A stretch of 64,000 bases of DNA from the NCBI GenBank assembly GCA_037349105.1, contig JAYJMM010000124.1, forward strand, positions 4,014,001 through 4,078,000, read 5' to 3'. Shown here in pieces: positions 43,101 through 55,100 of the stretch (within the stretch, counting starts at the first letter, position 1; each line of letters opens with the position of its first letter). This DNA comes from Limnomonas spitsbergensis. Lineage: Eukaryota; Chlorophyta; Chlorophyceae; Chlamydomonadales. The notes beneath the pieces are model-generated. The model made no database searches. It was given only the letters and a program-made list of their open reading frames with translations, and was not told where the DNA came from. Both the position numbers and the translations under genes were made by a program.

Positions 43101-46100
43101 GAGATCAGGTGGGGGGGGGGGGGGGGGGCAGGGGTCCCACCAGCTTGTTTTCCACACTTTCAACTCCCGTATTCTATTGACAGCAGCTCAACACACTCAC
43201 AGGGGAGAAATGTGCAGAACCGAGTGTGACCCCAAAAAGTGTGAATACTATAGAAACTGGCCGCCTCCCACTTCATCATCGCAAGCAATACAAACAACCT
43301 TCACCCTGCACGCGCTTTGAATGGCCGCGAGGAAAGACTCTATTGGGGAATCCTAGCCACACCATTGGGGAATGGGGCTGGGGCTACGGCCCTGCTGGTC
43401 ACTCTGGCTGCGGCCCCAGGCTGCGTAGTTTCCTAAAAATACCCTCAGCCAGAGGCTGGAGTGCAGCTGAAATGTAGCTGAGTCACGCAAAAAGAAACAC
43501 TGAGCGTTGACAAGTGAGGCCTATTCTTGGGTTGTAGCATTGGGTTCTCCAACGTATTGATATTTTTAGGGAAAGGCTTCCTCAACCTCCACGCCCCCCC
43601 TGCAGGGTGTGCAGCTTCCTCAACCTCCACGCCCCCCCTGCAGGGTGTGCAGCTTCCTCAACCTCCACGCCCCTGCAGGGTGTGCAGCTTCCTCAACCTC
43701 CACGCCCCCCCTGCAGGGTGTGCAGCTTCCTCAACCTCCACGCCCCTGCAGGGTGTGCAGCTTCCTCAACCTCCACGCCCCTGCAGGGTGTGCAGCTTCC
43801 TCAACCTCCACGCCCCTGCAGGGTGTGCAGCTTCCTCAACCTCCACGCCCCTGCAGGGTGTGCAGCTTCCTCAACCTCCACGCCCCCCCTGCAGGGTGTG
43901 CAGCTTCCTCAACCTCCACGCCCCCCCTGCAGGGTGTGCAGCTTCCTCAACCTCCACGCCCCTGCAGGGTGTGCAGCTTCCTCAACCTCCACGCCCCTGC
44001 AGGGTGTGCAGCTTCCTCAACCTCCACGCCCCTGCAGGGTGTGCAGCTTCCTCCATTTCGTTCTGGGCCCTTGACAGGGCTAGTTTAAGGCGCCTTGTTG
44101 GCGCCCACTGGACTGCGCAGTATCCGTCCGGGACAGCGAGGGCAAAAGCCCTGAACCCGCCGGTCACTGAGTGCCTACCTGGCCTACACCCCTCCATGCC
44201 CTCGTACCGCATGACACTACATCTCCCCCTTTACTGCGTCCCACCTCCCAATGGCGGCTACTCACCTGTCCCGGGGCTGCGGAGCAGAGTCCAACTTATC
44301 TGCTTGGCCTCCAAGCAGCCCGCTGCCCTATACTAGCCCTGTACCGCATGGCGCTACACTACCCAGTACCGCATAGTACAGCATCGCCCTGTACCGCCTC
44401 CCACCTCCATGTGGCGGCCCCTCCTCAGGCTGTGTGCAAAACAATATCCCTGAATCTTCCAGAACCTGTCTGGCCTCCTTGCGCTACATTTTCCTGTCCT
44501 GGTACTGTACCACACGGCACTACACCACCCTGTACCGCATAGCACTACATTGCCCAGTACCGCCTCCCACCTTTGAATAGTGGTTCCTCCTCATCCCCGG
44601 GGGACGAGAGACCTGAATCCAACAACGTCTGCCTTGCCTCCATGTGAGCTGCAGCCAGACGGGCGGCGGACAAGCCTAGGTACTTGTAACGAATCGCGTC
44701 CGCCTCGTCCTACAGGGTTAGGGTTTAGGGTTCATGTCAGAGAATGAAAAGGGTTTATTGCAGGGTTTATACGTTCATCCCAAAGAGATAAAGGCGTCTG
44801 CCTAGCTTCCATGTGAGCTGCAGCCAGGCGGGCGGCGGACAAGCCTAGGTACTTGGAACGAATCGCGTCCGCCTCATGCAGAAGGGTTAGGGTTCAGTGT
44901 TCGTCTCATAAAATGAAAGGGTTGAGGGTTCAATCCTGAAGGGTTAGGGTTCTGGGTTCATGTGAAAGGATGGAAGGGTTGATGGTGTCCATTCTAGGAG
45001 TGAATGGCGTAGACATTGCTGCCAAGTGTAGCCTGGCATATAGCAGGCAGGCCAATGTGCTTGGAGCGAATAGCGGCAGCCGCAGGGTTAAGGGCTCAGG
45101 GTCAAGGGCACAGGGCACAGGGTCAAGTGCACAGGTTCAAGGGCGCAGGGTCAAGTGCACAGGGTCAACGGCACAGGGTCAACGGCACAGGGTCAAGTGC
45201 ACAGGGTCAAGTGCACAGATTCAACGGCACAGGGTCAAGCGCACAGGGTCAAGTGCACAGGGTCAAGTGCACAGGTTCACGGGCGCAGGTTCAAGGGCTC
45301 AGGGTCAAGGGCACAGGGTCAACGGCACAGGGTCAAGGGCGCAGGGTCAAGGGCGCAGGGTCAAGGGCACAGGGTCAAGGGCGCAGGGTCAAGTGCACAG
45401 GGTCAAGTGCACAGGGTCAAGTGCTCAGGGTCAAGGGCTCAGGGTCAAGGGCACAGGGTCAACGGCACAGGGTCAAGTGCGCAGGGTCAACGGCACAGGG
45501 TCAAGCGCACAGGGTCAAGGGCTCAGGGTCAAGGGCTCAGGGTCAATGGCACAGGGTAAAGTGCACAGGGTCAAGGGCGCAGGGTCAACGGCACAGGGTC
45601 AAGGGCGCAGGGTCAAGGGCACAGGGTCAAGGGCGCAGGGTCAAGGGCACAGGGTCAAGGGCGCAGGGTCAAGTGCACAGGGTCAAGTGCACAGGGTCAA
45701 GTGCACAGGGTCAAGGGCTCAGGGTCAAGGGCACAGGGTCAAGTGCGCAGGGTCAACGGCACAGGGTCAAGTGCACAGGGTCAAGCGCACAGGGTCAAGG
45801 GCTCAGGGTCAAGGGCTCAGGGTCAAGGGCACAGGGTCAAGGGCACAGGGTCAAGGGCGCAGGGTCAAGGGCACAGGGTCAAGGGCGCAGGGTCAAGGGC
45901 ACAGGGTCAAGGGCGCAGGGTCAAGGGCACAGGGTCAAGGGCACAGGGTCAAGGGCACAGGGTCAAGGGCACAGGGTCAAGGGCACAGGAGTCAGGTTTA
46001 AGGGCTTAGTGTTGAGGACTTCGTATGCGCCCCCCCCCCCGTGCGCCCTCCGCCCCATGCGCCCTCCCCCGTATGTGCCCCCCACCCCCTATGTGCCTTC

Positions 46101-49100
46101 CACGCCCCCCTCCTTTACACAAACATGCTCCACACACACACCTCCCTTCACACCTTCAGTACATCATCCAGCCCCCTCCGCGCCCCCCTCCCCCCCACAT
46201 GCACCACACACCCACATCTCCCTTCACACCTTCAGTACATCATCCAGCCCCCTCCACGCCCCCCTCCCCCCCCACATGCTCCACACACACACATCTCCCT
46301 TCACACCCTCAGTACATCATCCAGCCCCCTCCATGCCCCACTCCCCCCCGCACATGCTCCACACACCCACATCTCCCTTCACACCTTCAGTACATCATCT
46401 AGCCCCCTCCACGCCCCTCTCCCCCCCCAAATGCTCCACACACCCACATCTCCCTTCACACCTTCAGTACATCATCCAGCCCCCTCCATGCCCCCCTCCC
46501 CCCCATATGCTCCACACACCCACATCCCCCTTCACACCTTCAGTATATCATCTAGCCCCCTCCACGCCCTCCTCCCCCCACACATGTTCCACACACTCCA
46601 CAAACGTGCACCCCACCTCCACAAACCTTCAGCACATCGTCCCGCAACGTTTTTGGAACTGATGGCGGCAGGCCCTCCGAGGCCAGCATGCCCATCAGGT
46701 TGTGCAACGTATGCAACCGCTGAAGAGGATCGGTACGTACCGCCTGATGGAGGGTTTCGGAGCAAGAAAGTGTGAATGCAGAGTAATCTCACAATCACAC
46801 CCATCAGGCAGTGCAGCACACGCAACTGCAGCAGAGAGTTGGAGTGTACCGCCAGTGGGAGGGTTTCGGAGGTGGATACGAGTGAGAGATGGGCCACACA
46901 AGTGTGACGCTACATGCTGTGTAGCGTGTGCAGCCTCTGCAGATGAGTGGTGCGTGTTGTGTGAGCAGGGTTTCGAATGGTCAACGAGTGTGAGATGGGT
47001 CACATAAGTGTGACCGGCAGGCCCTTAGCGACGCAATGCACTGCACTTAAAGCTGCACCCCCCCCCCCCCTCCACGCTCCCCTCCTACCTCACCCTGCCC
47101 CTCAGACTTCGCCAAACCCTGCGAACCCTGTGCCCGAAGCCACGCGCCCCAAATCCTCCTCCCCCCCCCACTCCCTCCTCCCTCTCTCGACGCAACGCTT
47201 TCACCCCCCCCCCTGGTGTGCATGGCCTACCTGTACATCGCCCCCGCCCGCCCCACCTGCCCTCCATTCCTTCCCTTACGTTCTCCCCACCCTCTTCCCA
47301 CACAGCCATCCTACCTGTTTTTTATCCTCCATGGTGCGCATCGCCTCCCTGTATTTCCCCACCGCCTGCGCTGCCTGCCCCTTCATTCCTCCCCTCTGCC
47401 CTCCCCACCCTCTCCCCACACAGCCATGCCACCTGTTTGTTTTCCTCCATGGTGCGCATGGCCTCCCTGTAGGTCCCCACCGCCTGCGCCGCCCGCCCCT
47501 CCAGACGCATCACCCCCGCCAGCCCGTTGAGCGCGGCCACCATCTTGCGCTGCGCCTCCTCGGCCTCGACCTTGGCCTTGGACACCAACACGCCCAAGAT
47601 CTCATCCATGCTCATAGGGGCACCTTGGTGGGCCAGAGCACGGATGCCGCCTGAACCCGCCTGGGAGGGCATGGTACATAAAATTGTGGTTAAAAATACT
47701 TCCTAAATCGCAATAAGATTCCCATTAATATAAAAAATCGCATGGGGGCAGCATCAGCAGCCATGTCATCATCAGCAGCATCTTATAATCAGTATAGTTT
47801 ATTTGGCGCAGGAGGGACAGCAGCAGCAGCAGCAGCAGCAGCACGCCCAGGATGTCATCCATGCTCATAGGGGCACCTTGGTGGGCTAGAGCACGAATGC
47901 CGCCTGATCCCGCTTGACTCAAAAGGACAGCAACAGCAACAGTAACAGCAACAGTAACAGCAGCAGTATAATGCCTGTCGCTTTTCATCGTTGAGGATCA
48001 TAGCTTTTCCCCTGCCCCTCATCCATATCGTTCTGTCCGATTGTTTCGATTTTTCAAATCAGATTGCAGTATCCTCCCTCCTCTTATTTCTGGAGCCAGG
48101 CTAAGAGATTCAGAAAACAAGTGTTGTTGTTACAAAGTTGACGCAAGCACCCCCTGCCTTTTTCGAGAGGGCCAGGGGCTGTTATATATGCCACACGCAG
48201 ACATTTTGTCAATCTTGTGCACCGGTACCTGCACCAGACAGTGTGCTGCAATACCTGTCGGCACTTTCCTCACCACTTCCTCCCAAGTCATGTGCACACG
48301 CTTTGAGAGAGGCATTCTGGCCATGAGAGGGGATGCACACACAAAATATCAGAATAAAGGGGAATGCCTGAATCAGATCCAGATACCCTGTGTAGATCCC
48401 GTGGATCCTGGTTCATGCAGATCCAAGGCCCCACGGATCCAAGATCCGTTCAGATGCAGGAAACACACACACAATAAAACTGAGGCGAAAGTCAGAATCA
48501 GATCTCCAATGCCTTGCCCGTGTAGATCCTGTGGATCCAAGATCCGGGGCTCGGGCTCTGAGTAGATCCTGCGGATCCAAGATCCCCTAGGGCTCTTGAG
48601 TCGATCGCACGGATCCAAGATCCCCTAGGGCACTGAGTAGATCGCACAGATCCAAGATCCCCTAGGGCTCTGAGTAAATCCTGCGGATCCAAGATCCCGG
48701 ATGCCCTTAATAGATCCCACGGATCCAAGATCCATTCACCAACCTGGGGGTGGCAGCACGCCTGTCGAAGCTTCAGCAGCGGCAGAAGCAGCTTTGCCTG
48801 CTCGGCCTCCGTCAACTGACGACCGTGATCCAGGGCTACGCAATCCAGGGCCAACGGCGACTCAGCCGCTTCAGCATCATCAGCAGCGGTTGAGGGCCCG
48901 GCAGTGGCAGGAGCTGCTGCTGAGGGCGGAACCGACGTAGTAGCAACAGTAGCAGGTGCGCCTGTGGCAAAATCTGCAGAGGTCGCTGCAGCTGTGGCCG
49001 TTGCGGTAGCAGCCGTGGCTGTTGCAGCAGCACCAGCAGCAGATGCAACAGCAGGAGAGGCAGCAGCAGTTACGGCCACGGATCGCCCAGCGGATCCAGA

Positions 49101-52100
49101 TCCCAACGATCCAGGCCCCACAAGATCTGCAACCAGATCTTGATCCGGCGCTGGATCCGGATCCTCTCCCGGATCCGCGTCGTGGACTTCCAGGTCTGAC
49201 AGTGCTGCCTTCAGCAGATCCAGAGGCAGGGCCGCACGGGCCTTGGCCAGGCAGTCTTTATGTTGACGCCTAAGTGGGTGGTTGGGTTGGGAAAGGTGAG
49301 TGAATGGGCTGGGTTGGGGAAGGTGAGTGGAGGGGTGGGGTTAGGAAGGGTGAGGGGAGGGGTGAGGGGGGTGAGTGAGGGGTGGGGTTGGGGAGGGTTG
49401 GGGGGGAGGTGAGTGGATGGGCGGGATTGGGGAGGGTGAGTGGATGGGTGGGGCTGGGGAGGGTGAGTTGAGGGGTGGGGATGGAGAGGATGGGTGGGGT
49501 TGGGGAGGGTCAATGGGTGGGGTGTGGAGGTCCTTATGCTGCCTTCCTAGTGGGGTGTGGGGGGTGTGGGGGGGATGGAGGTTTGGATGGAAGGGTCTGG
49601 GGTCTGGGGTTGGGTATGGGGGGAGGGGTGGATGGGATGGTGGAAAGGTTGGGGGTGGGTCAGAGTGAGATGTGTGAAAGTGGGTGTGCAGATTGGTGGG
49701 AGGTAAGGGTGTGGGGGGGGGATGGGGGGTCAAATGTGTGTGGGGGGGGCTGGTGGATGTAACAGGTTTATCATTCAGGGTTCGTGTCATGCGCGCAGGA
49801 AGTGCGTTTCTCTGTAAGTGGTTTTTAATATTCGAGAGAGAGTTTGTTTTCTCTGTACGCAATATTACTGCATGAGAGAGTGTTGCAAGAGGGTGAATGC
49901 ATTTCACAGGAAGCACACCTTACTATCCGAGAGATAGTCAAGTTCCGGGCCGCTATGCTCCACTAAGACGTCATGCCTTGAACCCTCAACCCTGGCTGTT
50001 GTTGTTAAAAAGTGAACGCAACCACCCACAGCCTTTTTCGAAAGGGTCAGGCAGAGCGAACCGGGGGGAAACCAGCAACATGAACCAAACCCGCAACAAG
50101 GAGACATGCGGCCAGCCGAAGGACAGAGACCTTAAAAAACCCCTAGAACACAACGTGCCTGAATGAAGGAGAGGTCATGGACCACTCATCGATGGCATTG
50201 TCGTTAGGTCGGTCAGGTCGGCCGCCGTTAGATTGGCCACAGTGAGGTGGCGGCCTATTACTTCTACCCTAAAACCTAAACCCTTAACCTCCTCCTCCAC
50301 CCTCAACCGTGAACCGCAAGCTCCTATACCATATACCCTCAACATTTAACCGCAAGCTCCTCCTCATCCCTCACCCTTCAACCGAAAGCTCCTCCTCACC
50401 TATAGAAGTGTCGCTCAATGGCCGACAGCCGTAGCCAGGTGGTGGCGGCCCGCTGCGGCGGCAGCCCCAGCTCGCGCGACACGTCTGCCTTGGGCGTGCG
50501 CCAAAGCAAGCCGCCCAGCGCAGGCCGCAGCAGACGCAGCAGCCTGGGCATGCCGCCGGGAGCGCCCGACGTGGCAGGCCCCTGGATGCACCTGGGAGAC
50601 GCGAGAGAAACGCGCAGGTTAAAAGGTTGTAGGGTATAGGTTTAAAGGGTTCAGGGTTATTGATGTACTCGTGGAGATTCCCCTACTTATGATTTTAGGG
50701 TTTAGGGTTTAAGGTTCAGGGTTTAGGGTTTAGGGCTCTGGAGTCACCTGTCAAGACCCCTTTATTTATATTTATGTGTGTACGGCATTTCGAATGTCGC
50801 TTTCTTCAAGCCACACACTCTTGTGTTATTATTTATTTATTATGAATTTATTATGTATGTATTCATTCTTTATTTATTCTTTATTTATTCTTCAATCTCA
50901 ATTCTCGCAGCGCTCTGTGTCCTACGATTTATGGAGACTTCAAATCAATCCTAATCCTGAAATATTGGACCTGGAATCTATATATTAAATACTGACCTGA
51001 AACAAAGCGCCTCCCATGCCCCGCATGGCTTTGCATCCATCCACCATGCATGCCCAGCAACCTTAAACACATTATTCTACTGGTGCCGTACAATGCATGC
51101 GATGCCAGCTGGGCCTCCCTACATCAGGCTGACCTGTTCCACCAAGTGTGGATGTCCCAGGGCCCCATGCAAAAAGAAACATGAGACTTACATTGTGGGG
51201 ATCAGGGTTAGGGGTTGACGATTCATGTTAAGGAACCTTAGGGTCGTCAACCTAATCTAGGCTGACCTGTTCCACCAAGTATGGATGTCCCAGGGCCCCA
51301 CGTGCAGGAAGAAATATGAGACTAGGGTGGTGACTCTTTACTAGGCTGACCTGTTCCACCAAGTGTGGATGTCCCAGGGCCCCACGTGCAGGAAGAGCAT
51401 CAGCCCGTACAGGTCCTCCAGGCCCACGCTGATGGGAGTCCCCGTCACGCACCACCTGCCATCAGGAGTGCCAAGGGGGGGAGGGGGGGAGGGGTCATAG
51501 TGTGCACTATGGGGAGGGCTGTCAATGATTGACCTGTCACGCACCCCCTGATGGCAGGAGCCAGGGCGAGGGGGGGGGGGGGCAGACATGCCCTCGGCGT
51601 GCCCGTCACGCACCCCCTGAGATACGCAGGAGGGGCATGAACAGCTGTGACCAGGTCCTGCTCAAAATGTACATGATCCTACACTGGATCTACAAGGTCC
51701 GGCTTGTAGATTGACTCATTACTGCAGTGTAGCGTGCGCATCTTGAGGGCCTTTCTCACCGCTGCCGCTGTCCTGATCTCCACCATCTGGGCCTTGTCCA
51801 GATCTACCAGATCTCAACCAGGATCCATATGATCTGGATCTATCGTACCTGTGCACTGTATCCAGCTTGAGTGCCATCCTTGCTGCGGCCGCCGTCCCGC
51901 TCTCAACCATTTGCGCCGTGTCCAGATCTACCAGATCTCAATCAGGATCTATATGATCTGGATCTATCGTACCTGTGCACTGTATCCAGCTTGAGGGCCA
52001 TCCTTGCCGCGGCTGCCGTTCCGCTCTCGACCATTTGCGCCTCATCCAGCACCACGCGCCACCACTTCAGACGTGTCAGCGGCGTTGGGACGATATCGTA

Positions 52101-55100
52101 CCTACCAGCAAATGGGAGACGGCATCAGAGACGGCATCAGCAGCACATGAGTATTATATACTGATTTATATACAATGTTAATTATGAGGGAAGGCAAAGC
52201 AAATCTATACTAGTACCAGTATACAATGTATATACGTATGTGTGGATATGTCATACATTCGATCAAGAGACAGTACTGCATGAATGCCAGCCAGGTGTAG
52301 CAACTCAGATCTAGATTTAGCATAAGTGTGGACATGGTTTGCACCTCTTGATGTGCCTGGTCGCCCTGCCCCGGTCGTCCAGATCCGGCTGGCGAGACAC
52401 GTCAGCACGCAGTACATCGTACGTCGTCAGCACTACATCCGCGGCCGCTAGATCCGCCGCAGTGGTCACCTATGGTACGGGACGCGCACATAAGGTACAG
52501 CACAGTACGGTACAACTGGTGCAGTACAAACCATTGCAGCATAATCCAGTTCATCCTGAGCCCTATCGTGCCCTACCGTGCCGTATCATGCTGTATTGTG
52601 CCACCTTGGTGATACAATCTGGCTAAACCTGTGCTGCATCGTGCCAAGTCGTGCTCCCTTGGCACAAACAGAGGGGCATGAGCTCTATACGAGTTCGAGC
52701 TTCATTCATACAGAGCACTTAAGTGGTCTGCACGACAAGGAGAGAGAGGAGCGGGGACAGCAGGGAAGGGTACAAAGGCATGCCCATTCCACGCCTCCAC
52801 CTCAGCCCTTGCCCACGGCGAAGTAGGCACACACACACACCAACACACCCACACACACGCCTACTGCCACAGCCCCCAAGACGGCTTACGAACCATTATT
52901 TTTGGCATATTCAAATTACACTCAAATAACCATTATAATCCGCATATTCAAACAAGGTGTGGATCCAACATATTTCCTCAAACGCCTTCCAGCCTTCACG
53001 TGTCTCATCAGACATCAGTCCCAACGCAACGCACGTCCTCATACCGTAGATTTCATTTGCCTTCCCTCGAGTATAAGAAACGATTTCTTTCAATGCCGCC
53101 CTTCGGGGCCGTCCTTCGGGGCAAACTATCGACCAGAACTCTTAATTTCTGACTGAAAACTGGAGTTGACAATCGATAGTTAGTTAACTGATGGCTCCCT
53201 CAACCCCAAGCAACATAAATCACAAGGGAAGGCAAAGCAAATATACGGTCAGCCTTGTGACTCAACAGTATCAACAGTCATCAGCCAGCCCCTCAGTCTT
53301 CCACAGGCCCCCACTGCTGATCCTCTCCCTCCCTTCCCTGCCCCCTCTGCTGCTGCCTCCCCAATCCTCTTTTCTGTCATGCTGCTGCTGCTGCTGCTGC
53401 TGCCTCCCCACTGGTCTACCTATCTTGCTCCTGCTGCTGCTCCCCACCACCCTCACCTGTCCCCCATGCTGCTGCCCCATGTAAGTGATGACCCGCAGCG
53501 TGTCAGGTACCGTATGGCGGCTGATCTCCCCACCACCCTCACCTGCCCCCCTTGCTGCTGCCCCATATAAGCGATGACCCACAGCGTGTCAGGTTCCGTG
53601 TGGCGGCTGATCTCCCCAACACCCTCACCTGCCCCCCCTGCTGCTGCCCCATGTAAGTGATGACCCGCAGCGTGTCAGGTACCGTATGGCGGCTGATCTC
53701 CCCGCCCCCCTCACCTGCCCCCCCTGCTGCTGCCCCATGTAAGTGATGACCCGCAGCGTGTCAGGTACCGTATGGCGGCTGATTTCGGAGCTCCACTGAT
53801 GCAGGATGGCTGACGGACACACTATCAGGGTTGTACCGCAGGGTGTATGAACCTAGTGTAAACGGAGCAAACAAATGTGTTAGGGGGGAGCAAGGGTCAA
53901 AGAGAGTTATCCACAAACAAAAGTCAGAGGTGTGGCACCACGTGTGGAAGGTACGTGATGTCACACTTGCGTCCACCTCGCTGGAGTGCAAGAGGCGAAA
54001 TCCTGTTGCAGCAGTCGTTTTGCATGGCTGGTGTAAAATGTTGCTGTAACAGCCCTGACCTGTACAGCCATTTATCATATGCTGTTGCAGCAACCGACCT
54101 GCCGTGTACTGCTGCCTGGCACATGCTGTTGCAGCAACAGTCTTGAAATACTTGCCCTTCAACCTGCTGCACATTGCCCTTGCAACTCCAGCATAACATG
54201 ATTCCAAATGCTGCACACCATCACTGCAACTGCTACATCACATCGCATTAACCGACGCTCAAAACGCCGCATCCAAACTGCTGTCCAAACCGTTGCCTCA
54301 CCTGCTGGCAGGCCCGGTCCCTCTTGCAGCGGTTGCACGTGAAGGCCATCCCTTTGATCGCCCGGACCCCCGCCGCCCCGAGCCCAACACAGTCAGCATG
54401 CATCCAGGCCAGGCAGTCCTCGCAGCACACCCACAGGCCCGAGTAGGCGCCTGAATAGGGTTCAGGGTTCAGGGTTCAGGATTTCAAGGTAAGGTTTCAG
54501 GTTGAAGAATTTATGAAGGTGCAGCACATCCACATGCCCGAGCAGGCGCCTGATTGGGGTTAAGGGTTTAGGGTTCAGGGTTTATGAAGGAGCAGCACAT
54601 CCACAGGCATGATTAGGCGCCTGGTTACGGATAAAGGTCTGGGTTCCAGGGTGGCGCTTGATGAGGGTTTAGGAGTTTGGTGGGAGCAGCACATCCGCAG
54701 GCCCAAGTAGGCGCCTAGTTAGGGTTTAGGGTTAAGGGCTAAGGTTTTTTTGTAGGAGCAGCACATCCACAGACCTGAGTAGGCGCCTGGTTAGGGTTTA
54801 TGGATAATGGATTGTGGTTCAGGGTTCAGGTTTCAGGGCTCTGGATTCAGGGTTCAGGGTTTTATATGAGCATCCCCACAGGCCTGAGCAAGCGCTTGCT
54901 GTGGATTTAGGGGTCAGGATTCAGGGTTTTGTAGGAGTAGCGCACCCACAGGCCCGCGCGGGCGCTTGATGAGGGTTCAGGGTTCCTAATGTTTTATCGG
55001 AGGAGCATATCCTATACCCCGGGGTGGCGCCTGATCGGGTTTGAGGGTTTAGAAGTGTAGGGGTTTTGTAGGAGCAGAACACTCGCAGGCCAGGTTATGC

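Larger units (their letters stand above)
42029..49269 (-). other. SHPRH middle region exons
   Basis: Exon 48744-49269 joins RRQHKDCLAKARAAL to LLKLRQACCHPQ (motif IV-proximal) through an Ala/Thr-rich insert of about 100 residues. Exons 47433-47660, 46627-46743, 44571-44709, 42683-42980 and 42029-42178 encode ALNGLAGVMRLEGRA, LQRLHTLHNLM, an Ala-rich helix, PLVHWLHSVV and RDLNGLRYLLAEE through RAATCHR. These match in order the helical region found between the two helicase lobes in SHPRH. Exon 41236-41299 follows with CxxC (LCEHCSFDELM), a possible zinc ribbon. Confidence 0.85.
50400..53852 (-). other. SHPRH SNF2 motifs Ia-III exons
   Basis: Exon 53715-53852 has TTLIVCPSAILHQW (motif Ia). Exon 52345-52469 has ADVVLTTYDVLRADV. 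Exon 51973-52101 has WWRVVLDEAQMVE (motif II, the DEAQ box). Exon 51351-51455 has WCVTGTPISVGLEDLYG (motif III). Exon 50400-50591 has LLWRTPKADVSRELGLPPQ. All are typical of the SHPRH branch of SNF2 proteins. Confidence 0.9.

Noticed and set aside
43527..44336. Cys/Pro-rich plus-strand frame of LNLHAPPAGC repeats
   Set aside because: It comes from a 37-40 bp minisatellite in an intron; not a metallothionein-like gene.
44970..46775. Long plus-strand frames of GSRAQGQ-type and HTPSP-type repeats
   Set aside because: They are 14-bp and 60-bp intron arrays of the SHPRH gene, on the opposite strand to the gene.
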